In this document: piece after piece, positions 46,201 through 56,304 of the stretch
Numbering within the stretch: the stretch's first letter is position 1
How the letters are laid out: each line of letters starts with the position of its first letter
NCBI GenBank assembly: GCA_001600635.1
Contig: BCKL01000005.1
Location: 747,350 to 811,349 of the forward strand
DNA length: 64,000 bases
Source: Leucosporidium creatinivorum
Taxonomy: Eukaryota > Basidiomycota > Microbotryomycetes > Leucosporidiales > Leucosporidiaceae
Reading direction: 5' to 3'
Program-made: the position numbers and the translations under genes
The notes under the pieces: model-generated
Database searches by the model: none
Told to the model about the DNA's origin: nothing
Seen by the model: only the letters and a program-made list of their open reading frames with translations

Positions 46201-47378
46201 TGCTTGGTGGGATCAGCCCCAGGACGTGCGCGAGGCCATCGCCAAGTTCCGCCGGACCCTCTTTGGACCTGTCGCCGACAAGCTTGGTGAGTTCGAGTTG
46301 TGTCAGGACGAGGAGCAGAGACGCTGACCCCTCATTGGACGCGCAGGCTTCGAGTACGCCGAGAACGACGACGTCGACACGATCGAGCTTCGCACCATGG
46401 CCATCTCGACGGCCGCCGCTTGCGAGGACGAGGCGTAAGCCGATCCTCGACCCTCCGCTAGGATCTCCGCTAACCTCTGACCCCCCCACAGCACCCTCAA
46501 GGAGTACAAGCGCCGCTTCGGCCTCCTCATGTCGCAAAACGACGAGTCCCTCATCCCCTCGGACCTGCGCACCAGCATCTACGCCCAAGCGGTCAAGAAT
46601 GGCGGTGTGGCCGAGTACGAGAAGGCGTTGGCCATCTACCGCGATCCCCCTACCCCTTCGCACAAGCTTTCGGCCATGGCCGCTCTCTGTGCGCCTAAGG
46701 ACAAGGAGCTGTTGGATCGTACTTTTGCGTTCATCAGGACGGATGAGGTCAAGAACCAGGATCTTTGTGAGTTGTGGAAGAGGGCGAGCGGATGAGGTCG
46801 CCGAGCTGAAGCTGACATCCTCCTTCTTACGCGCTCCCACAGCCAACTTCTTCAGCGGCCTCGCCAACAACCGCGAGTCCAAGAAGCAGATGTGGACCTT
46901 CTTCAAGGACAACTACGACGAGATTACCCTCCGCTTCAAGGGTGAGTGGTCGAGCCTTCTTGTCGACTGGCTCGACATCGCCGAGCCGAGCCGAGCTGAC
47001 TCCGTCCTACTGCAACAGGCAACTTCTCCATCGGCATGCTCGTCCGCGTCTCCTTCTCGAGCCTTTCGAGCGAGGAGGACGTTAAGGAGGTCGAGGACTT
47101 TTTCGCCAAGAAGGACACCGCTCCTTACAGCCAGCCGCTGAGCCAGGTGAGCTTTCCCTTCTCTCTCGGCGCTTGCTGCCTTCCTCCTCTTGAGCTGTCG
47201 CTGACCGGTGGGTCGCTTGAACAGGGAATCGACGCCGTTCGCTCCAAGGCCAAGTGGCTCGAGCGCGATACCGAGGGTGAGCCTTTCCGCTTCGGCGGCG
47301 ATGAAACGCGAGCTGACCTCGACGTTCTTCTTCCTAACAGACGTCAAGGAGTGGCTCAAGGCCAACAAGTACTTGTAG
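43230..47378 (+). CDS. M1-family zinc aminopeptidase (Ape2/Aap1/puromycin-sensitive type)
   Basis: A large cytosolic aminopeptidase of roughly 900 residues in about sixteen exons. Start MSNAPPANRLGEDVVPEHYD; end DVKEWLKANKYL. The substrate motif GAMEN is in FDAGAMENWGLITGR. The zinc site is VQSHEVAHQWFGN with the third ligand in WLNEAFATLIGE (HExxH-x18-E). The TLSISS-like beta and ERAP1-like C-terminal domain follow (DRMGLVQDASVLASSGYSKT). An insert unusual for the family, four KTEG units (about 44130-44175, from AGGGCAAGACGG repeats) plus a Ser/Lys stretch, sits between the N-terminal beta-domain pieces. One intron has a (CCT)n tract near 44690-44725. It removes N-terminal residues from peptides with broad specificity. 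Confidence 0.95.
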
Positions 47379-47685
47379 AGCTTCGTCTACACCCCGCCTC
47401 GCATCTCGTGAAATTAAAGACTACCCCTTTAGTGCACTTTCTAGCGAGAGTTCGGCGATGAGCTGCGCAGTAAGGGGGCGAAGTTTCGACGTCCTAAAGC
47501 TTGACGTTGCTCGGAGTCGCTCTCTGCACGGCTATGCAAGCTCACTCGAAAGCCGAACCGTCACTGGCGACTCGCTTGCCTCTGTGGGAAGCAGGCCGGC
47601 GAAGTCTCGAGTGGCCGTCGCCGGCCTGCCTTCGCGTCTCCAAGTCGGAGCTCTTCCAGCTTCTTACCGCTCACTGCTGCTCGAC
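47379..47685. other. Spacer, no gene recognised
   Basis: 307 bp between two genes on the same strand. GCCGGC-rich and without TATA. Nothing else is seen. Confidence 0.4.
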
Positions 47686-49500
47686 ATGTCTTCCACCACC
47701 AAAGTAGGACCTACTGTTTCCATCGATGAGTGAGTCCCTGCTTTCCTACAGCTCCTCTCTAGTAGACTGACCACCCCACCTCTCCAGCATCTTTCGGCTG
47801 CTCGACAAAGGACCCTTCTCCATTCCCGGCTCTCTGCTCGTAGCGGGCTACAGCTACTACAAAGCGCACAACATCTACGGCCCCTCCCTCTCCATCTGGG
47901 AGCACCTCTCGGCCAACCGCCTGCTCTCTCTCTTCCTCTCCTTCGTCGCTCTCAAAGCGCTCAACCGCGCCCTCTCTCGTCTCGCCAGGAATCATGGCTG
48001 GAAAGCAGACCCGCCTCGCTGGAGCTTCAACAAGGGAGAGGGAGATGTAGTGCTCATCACGGGTGGCTCGACGGGCATTGGCAAGGAGGTGGTCGACCTT
48101 CTTGCGAAGCGGACCAACAAGATCGCGGTGCTGGACCTCGCGCCGCCCACCTACAATGCCAGTGAGCTTTAGGCGTGCAGTGAGATCGCATTGAAGCTTG
48201 CGCTGACCCTTATTCGGTTCGCAGAGGACGTGCAGTGGTACAAATGCGACGTCACCGACCCGGCGGCCATTGCAGAGGTTGCCAAGCAAGTTCGGGCTGA
48301 TGTGAGTACAGGGACTATTGTATCATGTACACAGAAGCTGACAGCACCCTCACGTTCCGCAGATGGGCCACCCTACCGTCCTCGTGAGCCCTCCAGCGCC
48401 CTCGGACTAGTTCGCCGAGGTCTGGCGCTGACTCGCTTCCTGCAGATCAACAACGCCGGTATCGCTCGAGGCAGCACCATTCTCACCACCACTGCCGAGC
48501 AATTCTTGCTCACCTTCAAGGTCAACGTCCTGGGCTGCCACAACATCCTGCGCGAGTTCTTGCCCCATAGTGAGTTTCGGCGGAGACTGCGAGGAGGGGT
48601 AGAGAGCTGACAAGGCTGCTTTACAGTCATCTCGATCAAGTGAGCTAATCTTAGCTAGCTGAAGAAGCTGTACTGACCCTCTCTTCTACAGCCACGGCCA
48701 TGTCATGACTGTGAGTCGTTGAGCCGAAATTCAGCGCAAGCGCTGAGCTGACTCCACTCCTCTCACAGACCGCTTCATCCGCCTCCTACATGTCCATCGC
48801 TCAGCTGAGTTAGTATCGTCTATTCTCTGACCTCAACGCACCCGCTGACTCTCCCACACCTCTACAGGCGAGTACGCTTGCAGCAAGGCGGCCGCTCTCG
48901 CGCTTCACGAGGTGCTCAACGAGGAGCTGGTGCACCGGTGAGCCTGTCTTGTACCCCGGAGATAGCCTCAGTAGTTCTGAAGACCTACCCGCACAGCTAC
49001 AACGCTCCTCGAGTCCGCACTTCCGTCATCTGCCCCACCAAGGTCTCGACACAGATGGGCGACGCCATGCGAGGCGCCGACCACGAGTTGTGGGCCCTAC
49101 TTCTCTTTCGACATCCTTGTTAGGCAGCCTCTGACTCCTCATCTGCCTCAAACAGCGTCACGCCTACGCTCAACGCCTCCTGGCTCGCCGAGCGCATGGT
49201 CGGCATCATCAACTCGGGTCTTTCGGATCACCTCGTTGCTCCTCATTTCGCCAAGCTGCTCCTCCCCAACGTCCGGTCTATGCCAGAGTGGTTCCGTTGG
49301 GCCGTCAACAAGGTAAGGCTTGACTCGCTGGCGCCGACCGAGACCGAGCCGAGCTGATCTCGTGCTTCCTTCCTATTTCACAGGCCGGAAAGACCAACCT
49401 GACGATCACGGATGCGGGTAACGAGGTGCAGTCCAAGACCTACAGGATCGTCGAGCAGCTGGACGCGATGCATGGCATGTCATCGGCTCCCGCCAAGTAG
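47686..49500 (+). CDS. Short-chain dehydrogenase/reductase (SDR16C/RDH10-like), membrane-associated
   Basis: About eleven exons. The N-terminal part has two hydrophobic stretches (GPFSIPGSLLVAGYSYY and LLSLFLSFVALKALN), so association with the ER or lipid droplets is likely. The Rossmann motif is VVLITGGSTGIGKEV. The structural motif is INNAGIARGSTIL, the catalytic Ser is in TTASSASYMSIAQ and the YxxxK in SEYACSKAAALAL. A later VRTSVICPTKVSTQMG follows the typical PG-type position. These match retinol/sterol-like dehydrogenases that use lipid alcohols; the substrate is unknown. Two successive exons are very short: 13 nt (48627-48639) and 19 nt (48692-48710), both needed to keep LPHIISINHGHVMT in frame. 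Confidence 0.88.
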
Positions 49501-49795
49501 ACTCGGTCGACGAAGCCGACTTTTGTAGATACTGTGTCGAAAGAAGCAAGCTGTTGCACCATCAAGGGCACGGGAGTAAGAATACGAGAGCAGCTTAAAG
49601 AGCGCTCAAGAGCGAGGAGGAAGCTCGAATGCTTCAACTCATCACCGCCGAAGCGTTCATGCTCGCCGAGCCACTTCGCCCTGTCGGGTGCTGAAAGACA
49701 CAATGGGATGACGATGGGCATCTTCTCAAGCTGTCTATACCAAGTCGAGCTATCTACACGCGTGCTGCTCGGCCTCTCCCCTAGCACTCGCCCAT

Positions 49796-50847
49796 CTACT
49801 CCGAACCCATCTTCTTCCTCCAAGTCTCTAGGCCGTCCTCGAACACCCTCCGGGTCACTCCGTCCGCTACGAGGATCATCTTGACGCCCAGCTTCTCGAC
49901 CTCCTTGTTGCGCGGTTCGTCTGTTAGCAAGAGGGTTAGCGGAGAGCCGAGGTTGAGGAAAAGCGGTCTGGCGCACCATCGAAGAAGAGCTGCAGGCGCG
50001 GAGTATGGGTCAGCTAAGCTCTGATGCTGGAGAACGAGCTTCTAGCACGCACCATCTCCTCGTAGGGAATCCCAGTCTTCTTGTGCAGCTCCTTGAAGTG
50101 AGCAATCTTCGAACCTGCGGAAGCGAGCTGTCAGCTGAGCTCCTTGTGGCGCCGCTCGGTCGAAGATAACGTACCAGGGTAGATCTCCATTGTGTCAAAC
50201 AGCTTGATCGAGCTGACGACGGTGCTTTCGTCTCGCTTGAGGGGATCCTCACGCACAGAGTTGAGGGAACCGGGGACGAGCAGCTCGGTCAAGGCCTGAC
50301 GGGCTCTGGAGAACAGAAAAGAAGCTAGTCAGCGTCTGGGTCAACAGTCAGATCAGAGAGGATTCATCCTGATGCCGTAGCGACTACTCACGCTCTTGGT
50401 GCTGAAGTCCGAGAAGCGGCGGCGATGTGCACTTTGGAGCGGTGGAGTTGAAGGAGGATAGAGGGCACTTCGGGGTAGTAGGCCATCTCCTGACCGTGCT
50501 TATCGAAAATGCGATTGACATCGTCACCTCGACGTTTCAGTGGAGGGGTCTGAGGATGTAGAAGGGCGAGTCAGACGGCGGGAGGAGTTCGGCGACCGAG
50601 AGCGGGAGCCGCTCACCACATGAGTCTGCAGGGGTAGGTCGGGTCAGCAGAGTTGAGCCGAGACAAGACTATGATAGCACTCACATCGACCCAGAGATCC
50701 CATAGAGTCTGTTGAGCAGCCAAAAGTCGGTCAGCGAGATCCAGCGAGGGCTAAGCAGCAGCGACGTACAAAGTCGAGGTCGAAGGCGACCAGCTTGGGG
50801 ATCCGACCAGACAAAGGAATGATCTCTACGGGCCTGAGAGGTGCCAT
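49796..50847 (-). CDS. Magnesium-dependent phosphatase-1 (HAD family)
   Basis: About eight exons, start MAPLRPVEIIPLSGRIPKLV. The HAD nucleophile motif is AFDLDFTLWDLWVD (DxDxT). Motif II is in VHIAAASRTSAP. Motif III/IV Asp pair is in MLFFDDEPRNKEVEKLGV. The order and the DLDxTLW signature are those of MDP-1, a small phosphatase with activity on protein phosphotyrosine and sugars or glycated proteins in related organisms. A 9-nt exon (50617-50625, T-H-V) lies between DLWVD and PPLKRRGDDV. It ends RKKMGSE. The start is divergent from the TatD-like gene at 51174. Confidence 0.85.
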
Positions 50848-51173
50848 GTCGTTTCGTGAGGCTGTAAGGCGGGGGCGAAGGAACTGTTGACCGGCGGCGA
50901 AGGCAAAGGGGCGAATGACGTCGGTGAAGGCTGATTTTATAGCTGGAGAGCAGTGGGAGGTAGCTGAGAGTGTTCTTGTAGCGAATGCCAACGTGTTGCG
51001 AGGCGAATTGGCGAGCAGTCGAGTCAGTAGAAGGAGCGGAAGAAGCGAGGGCTGCCTCTCTGCCTCCTCGTTCGTTCAAGATTCAGCGACTCCCTGTCGT
51101 TCGGCTTCAGAGCACAACTAGACGTGTTCCATTTGCATCTGTACCATCCCACATTAGACTCGCATCCACTAGA
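50848..51173. promoter_or_regulatory. Divergent upstream region, MDP-1/TatD
   Basis: 326 bp between divergent start codons. No TATA box or recognised operator; a shared promoter is inferred from geometry. Confidence 0.35.
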
Positions 51174-52568
51174 ATGTCGGCAGCCAGGAGTAAGAGCAAG
51201 AGCACCCCAGTCGAGACGGCTCTGGTGCTTCCGAAGCATGTTGATCTTAAGGACGCTGAGGTGAGTCGTCGTCGGTCTATTCTTTGGAGCTCTGCTGATA
51301 CTCCCCTGCTCCCTCTAGCTCGTGGACACCCACACCCACGTCTTCTCGACCTACGAAGCCTATCGGACAAAGTACCCCGAAGGCGCTCATACTTCGGTCA
51401 AAGACTTTGTCAAAGCTTTGCTCATGCCAGACGAGACCAACAAGATCGCCGCGGTCGTCGACGTTTGGTGTGAGGCGCCGTTGAAATCCGAATGGGTCGA
51501 GACGGTCGACAGCCTCGGCGAGCTCAAGGTCGAGGGCTTCAGCTATTCGTTCGTCGTTGGTGAGTCTCTGTGGCTCTCTCCTTCTTACTCGGCTTTCCCG
51601 CGACCGAGCGGCACCTCCAAACGCTGCCTGGTCGTTCTCTTGGCAGCGCCGAAGCTGCCCGTCCTCTTCCTCATCAGGCGCTCATCCCAACGAGGCAAAC
51701 GGCTACACTGACGAGCTGGAGGAGACGTACAAGAAGGTCCACGCACATCCGCTATGTGTAGGTTGGGGAGAGATTGGTCTGGTGAGCTATGGCCTCTTCG
51801 TTCCTTCGTTTCGGCCGAGCGTTGAGTCGGCTTCACAGGCCCTGACAGCCTTCTGTCGCCCAACAGGACTATCACTACGATACTAGCTCTCGTGAAGTGC
51901 AGCAGGACGTTCTGCGGAGACAGCTTCGCGCTGCTGTCGCCTCGGGCTTGGACAAAGCGATCACGATCCATACTCGAGAAGCCGACGACGACATCTACAC
52001 GTACGTTCTCTTACTCGCCTCTGCGCTGTTCCTCTACTGATGCTCTTTTTTTTGCAGAATCCTGACCGAAGAGCTGCCCAAGGAGCAGCGACTCCACGTC
52101 CATTGCTTCACCGACTCGCCCGAGGTCGCTACCAAGCTCCTCGACCACTTCCCCAACCTCTACATCGGCATTACCGGTGTCATCACTTACAGCTCCAACT
52201 TCAATACATCTCGTGCGGCGTTTTCTGTTCTCGATCTCGAGCTCTCGCTCACCCTCATTGCCGAAATCGCAGAGGTCGTCCGGCTTCTGGGCGAGAAAGC
52301 AACTCCAGCCTCACCATCAAAGCTCCGCATCCTACTGGAGACCGACGGCCCCTACATGATCCCATCCACCCTCGGCCCGCCATCTTCCATCGGCATGACT
52401 TCGAAGCAGAAGTTCCCTTTCGCTCACTCGGGCGTACTGCCTTGGACGGCTGCGTTCGTCGCCAAGGTGCTGAATGAGCGGGAGATGCCAGAGGGCGAGG
52501 CGCCATGGACGACTGAGGATGTGCTGCGAGTGGCCAGGGAGAATGCGAGGAGGGTGTATGGTATTTAG
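51174..52568 (+). CDS. TatD-family metal-dependent hydrolase
   Basis: About seven exons, start MSAARSKSKSTPVETALVLP. Metal-ligand motifs appear in order: LVDTHTHVFSTYEA (the HxH on strand 1), CVGWGEIGLDYHYD (Glu bridging the metals), AITIHTREADDD (His), LHVHCFTDSPEVA (His) and LLETDGPYMIP (Asp). This is the full TatD set. Family members are 3'-5' DNA exonucleases or related hydrolases. Residues about 40-95 contain an insertion relative to bacterial TatD (AYRTKYPEGAHTSVKDFVKA). It ends NARRVYGI. A second TatD-family gene lies 1.2 kb downstream but is only distantly similar. Confidence 0.88.
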
Positions 52569-52949
52569 AGGGGGAGACCCCAGGTCGGCTCGGCGGGGAA
52601 CGAGGACAGGAAGGGCGCAATGTAGTCACCGGCAGAGCAGTGCTTCGCCTGCCAATCACCACCACCAGCATTATCATCGTGGCTCGCGGGCCTACCCACC
52701 GAGGTCAAGCCTCATAGAGAGCTCGAAGGAGGTAGGAGCGAGAGAACCTGATCGCCGAGTTCAAATTCGGCGACGAATCAGATGTCTCTTAGGAGCTTTC
52801 GGGTCGGGCCGTAGCCAAGAGAGACTTATACTCGCTTTGTACATCATCCGAGACCCTAGCTGACGGACTACAGGTCTAGCACAACTCCCTCATGAGCTGT
52901 TCTCCATCGCTGCCTCGCTTCGGTCCTGCCTAGAGCAGCGTCGCCTGCT
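52569..52949. other. Spacer between convergent 3' ends
   Basis: 381 bp between the TatD stop and the BolA stop. It holds the two 3' UTRs. No gene is seen. Confidence 0.4.
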
Positions 52950-53592
52950 TCATGCTGTAGGTGTGTTGAGCTTCTCCCACTGCGCTGGTGTGTAGGTCTT
53001 CTGCTCGAGCGCATTGAGGAGCATTTATCAGCTCCCTTCTCGCTGGCGGGCGATAGAAGAGCGGAACGGACCTGCGTGAAGGCGTGTAGCTCTGCAATCT
53101 CTGCCTTGAGCTTTTCGTTGACTGTAGGACATCAGAAAGTTGAGCCATCAGTCAGCGCTCGTGCTCCGCTGCTCATAGAGCGAGCTGAGCTCAGCGCACC
53201 TTCCCGATGCCTCTTTAGCGTCGTCTTGCCCTCGAATGATGGTGATACGATGGTGATCTCGTAGGACTGTGGATGTGCAAGACCCCAGCGCGATTAGCCA
53301 GCGAGCTACAGCTCAAGAAGTGCGTCCCCTCGTCAAGCTTAAAGCGCGAAGACGTACAGCTCCGCAACCGCCTGTTGACAGATAGCGAGGGTCAATTGTA
53401 GCTCGCGAGCCAGGTCCGAGCTCTCAGTGCTTACCCGAGATGTCGAGCGCGTCCTATCAGTCGAAGCCAGCGTTGCGAAGCGGATGAGCGGAGGTCGGCG
53501 TCGGCAAGAGAGAGTGGATAACGTACAATGTGAGTCGCGTCTGGGTAAGCGCCTTGCAGGATCGCAGTGAGGGAATCAGAGGAAACAGGCAT
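52950..53592 (-). CDS. BOL2: BolA-family protein, BolA2/Fra2 type
   Basis: About 75 residues in six exons. Start MPVSSDSLTAILQGAYPDAT, then HIDALDISGGCGASYEITIV with the conserved Cys-Gly of the BolA loop. SPSFEGKTTLKRHREVNEKL carries the His used for Fe-S binding, and ELHAFTQKTYTPAQWEK is the hallmark C-terminal pattern. BolA2 proteins pair with monothiol glutaredoxins to hold a [2Fe-2S] cluster and relay iron status (Fra2-Grx3/4 in yeast). One exon is 14 nt (53358-53371, coding GGCGA). The start faces the next gene with 134 bp between. Confidence 0.9.
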
Positions 53593-53726
53593 GCGAGCTG
53601 ATGAGGTGCAGAAAGGAGGACGACGAAGGGCAACTCGGCGCGAAGCTCACAAATCGCTCTTGCCGTTCGCCTCCTTTCTGCTTGCTTCTTCGCTCCTACC
53701 AGCACCGCCAGTCGATTACAGCAAAG
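53593..53726. promoter_or_regulatory. Very short divergent upstream region, BolA2/Scn1-like
   Basis: Only 134 bp separate the two start codons, so both transcripts must share or overlap promoter DNA. No TATA box is seen. Confidence 0.45.
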
Positions 53727-55098
53727 ATGTGCAGCTCGCATGGTAGCCCTACAGCATCAACTTCACCAAAGCGGCCGCCAGACCCCACGATCCTGGCTCG
53801 CCTCTGCGACGCCCATTGCCATCCTTCAGACGATTTGAGCTTCGATGATGCAGCGCAGTCGATCAAGAGCTCGAAGCTGGGTACTATCGTGAGTCTGCAG
53901 CTCATCTTATACTGCCGCTGCTGGCGCTGAGCGCTGACGTCTCTCACCTCAGTGCGCGATGAGCTCGTCGTTGGAGAACCAGGAGATCACTACCAAGCTG
54001 TGGGAGAGTCACAAGGAGAAGGTTCTGCCATGCTACGGTGCGTCTCGACCTCTGCACCTCCTCCTACTTCTACTTCGGCTGACCCTCTTCGCTCCGGCTC
54101 GTAGGAATTCACCCTTGGTTCATCCACTCGTTGAGCCTCACCAACTCGCCAACAGCGCCATCAAAAGACGAGCACTACGCCTCCCTCTTCCCCTCCTCTT
54201 CTACCGACGGCGTCCAGCCCGCGGGCTCGCTCCTCGCTCTCCTTCCCTCTCTCCCTCCGCCGCTGCTCCTCTCCGACTTCCTCTCCACCCTCACCAGCAA
54301 TCTCGAAGGACATCCCACGGCACTCGTCGGCGAGATCGGCCTCGACAAGGCCTTCCGGATCCCCAATCCTCCCGAGCTGGCCTCTTCGGCGAAGAACTCG
54401 GACTTGCAAACGCCGTTGGCGCATCAGATCGCTGTAGCGGAGGGTCAGATTCGGGTGGCTATCAAGTTGGAGCGACATGTCTCCTTTCACTCGGTGCGAG
54501 CGCCGCAGGATACGGTACAGCTGTTGGAGAGGATCAGAGGCGAGCCCGAGGGGTGGGGCCGGATTCACGTCTGCCTGCACTCGTTTGGAGGAAGCCCCGA
54601 GACGGCCAAGCAGGTGCAGAAGTGTGAGTGCTTCTCTCGCGTCGAGTCTGGGGGAGCTGGCTTACGTTTCATCCGCCTGCACAGTGCATCCAAATGTCTT
54701 CTTCTCCTTTTCAACCATCATCTCGGCTCGCTCTCCTCGCTTCCACGACCTCCTCCGCGCCATTAACCCCGACCGGCTACTAGTAGAGTCCGACTTCAGC
54801 CATACCCCGCAACTTGACGCACAAGTGAGCTCTTTCGCCGATCCTTCTCCTCCCGGCGCTCGCGAGCTGACCTCGCCTCTTCGCGATACAGGTATGGAAT
54901 GTATTCGAGGCGATCTGCGAAGCGAGGGAGTGGAGTGCGGAAGAGAGTGTGGAGCGGCTGGAGGCTAACTGGACAAAGTTCTTGAAGCTGGAGCCCGAGG
55001 GAGCGGGCAGAATGCGCAAGACGAAAAAGCAGAGGAGGCTGGAGAAGGGGGAGGTGGCAGGACATACAGATCGTAGTGAAGAAAGTGCTGAGAGATAG
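53727..55098 (+). CDS. Scn1/Cut9-interacting-type TatD protein
   Basis: About five exons. Start MCSSHGSPTASTSPKRPPDP, then LARLCDAHCHPSDD (HxH), KVLPCYGIHPWFIHSLS, ALVGEIGLDKAFRIP (Glu), RHVSFHSVRAPQ (His), HVCLHSFGGSPE (His) and LLVESDFSHTPQLDA (Asp). All TatD-type ligands are present. The GIHPW and FSHTP forms match the fungal subgroup that includes S. pombe Scn1. A Ser/Pro/Leu-rich insertion follows GIHPW (about residues 85-125). The C-terminal tail is basic (RMRKTKKQRRLEKGE). The function in fungi is poorly known. Confidence 0.75.
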
Positions 55099-55280
55099 CT
55101 CCTCCCGCATCAGCCAGCTCCCTCACCCGTCCCAAGCGCGAGAGTCTTCGGCCGAGCAGCCGAAGCGAACGCCGAGCTTACGAACGGGCGCAATCCAGAC
55201 GCTCGCGACTCCCTGCCCTCGCTGTAGCCTCCGCTCAGTCACAAAGATATCTGGTTGATTTCCCGGGCTGCTATAGACGA

Positions 55281-56135
55281 CTACTTTTCTGGCACTGGCT
55301 CCACAGCAGCGGGAGGGGCGCGATCCGAAAAGCCTTGAGCTCCTTGCAGCGCGAGGACACCGGTGAGCGAGACCTGTTGGGCTCGGGAGTCAGTATAGGG
55401 CAGTGGAACCGGGGGATGAAGCTTACCGCGATGATCATGTTGCTGCTGGCGAGGGTCAAGAGAGCATCCTTGGTCTTGAACGAGTCGACCACGGCGGCCG
55501 AGGCGCCTTCCTTCGGCAGGTAGTCGAGGGCGGCGCGGAAGTTGGAGAGGTAGACCGAGACGCCCGAAAGGAGGAGCACTGTTTATAGCGGATGAGAAGG
55601 TGGAAGTCGGGCGTAGAGGGGAGGGTGTGGGATCAAGTGGGGGCGAGGAGAACGCCGTCAGCTTCTGTAGCTGCTCGGAGCGACCGGCGAGGCTCACTGA
55701 GTGTCGCGCCATCAAAGAGCATTCCCTTGAGAGGGTTGAGGATGAGCTTGATGATGCACGAAGCAACGGCGAGCGAAACGAGTCCCCCGAGGGACGCGAC
55801 GTAGTAAGAAGGAGCTTGGAGGAGGTGGTGGTAGTAGGCGAGGGAAGTCTGAAGAGCTCGTTCGCTGACGTTGGAGCTCCACATCATGCCTGTTACAGAG
55901 CGAGGTCAGTCCGAGCTGAGCACAGCGCTAGCAGGCGAGAGCTCACCGAAGTCGACGATCCAGTGATTGAAGAAGGCCCCGAGAAGGAAAGCCGAGGAGA
56001 TGATGATGACCTAGCAGAGGAAGCTCAGCGAGATGTACTGGCCTGCACACGGGGCGGCGGAGCCTGAACAGCGCGCTGAGGTTGAGAGCGCACCTTATTA
56101 AGAGCCCAACCCAAGTCGACACCTGGTGATGACAT
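55281..56135 (-). CDS. SHR3: SHR3-like ER membrane chaperone for permeases
   Basis: About six exons encode a small protein (about 180 residues) that is mostly membrane segments: KVIIISSAFLLGAFFNHWI, YYVASLGGLVSLAVASCIIK, VLLLSGVSVYLSNF and TLASSNMIIAVSLTGVLALQ. Start MSSPGVDLGWALNK; end PPAAVEPVPEK. The four-helix layout, the YYHHLLQAP loop and the LFDGATL segment between helices 2 and 3 resemble SHR3, which helps amino acid permeases leave the ER. The call rests on layout and short motifs, so it is moderate. It is divergent from the BTB pseudogene with 169 bp between starts. Confidence 0.55.
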
Positions 56136-56304
56136 GTTGTAGTGCTACAGACGGTCTGTTACGGTGCTGTGCTGCTCCGAGTAAGTTGTAGGTGAGATGT
56201 AGCGAGGTTTGGCTAAAGGCAACCTTCGACCGCGCGCTCCTTGTCCTTCTCCGCTTCGCTGCTCAGTCGCTGCTTTCGTTTCCGCCAACCGCCTCCGACC
56301 GGCC

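Noticed and set aside
25560-53592. An iron or Fe-S gene cluster (FTR1, ISD11, BolA2, ferritin-like)
   Set aside because: The genes are separated by many unrelated housekeeping genes and run in different directions; co-location is probably chance.
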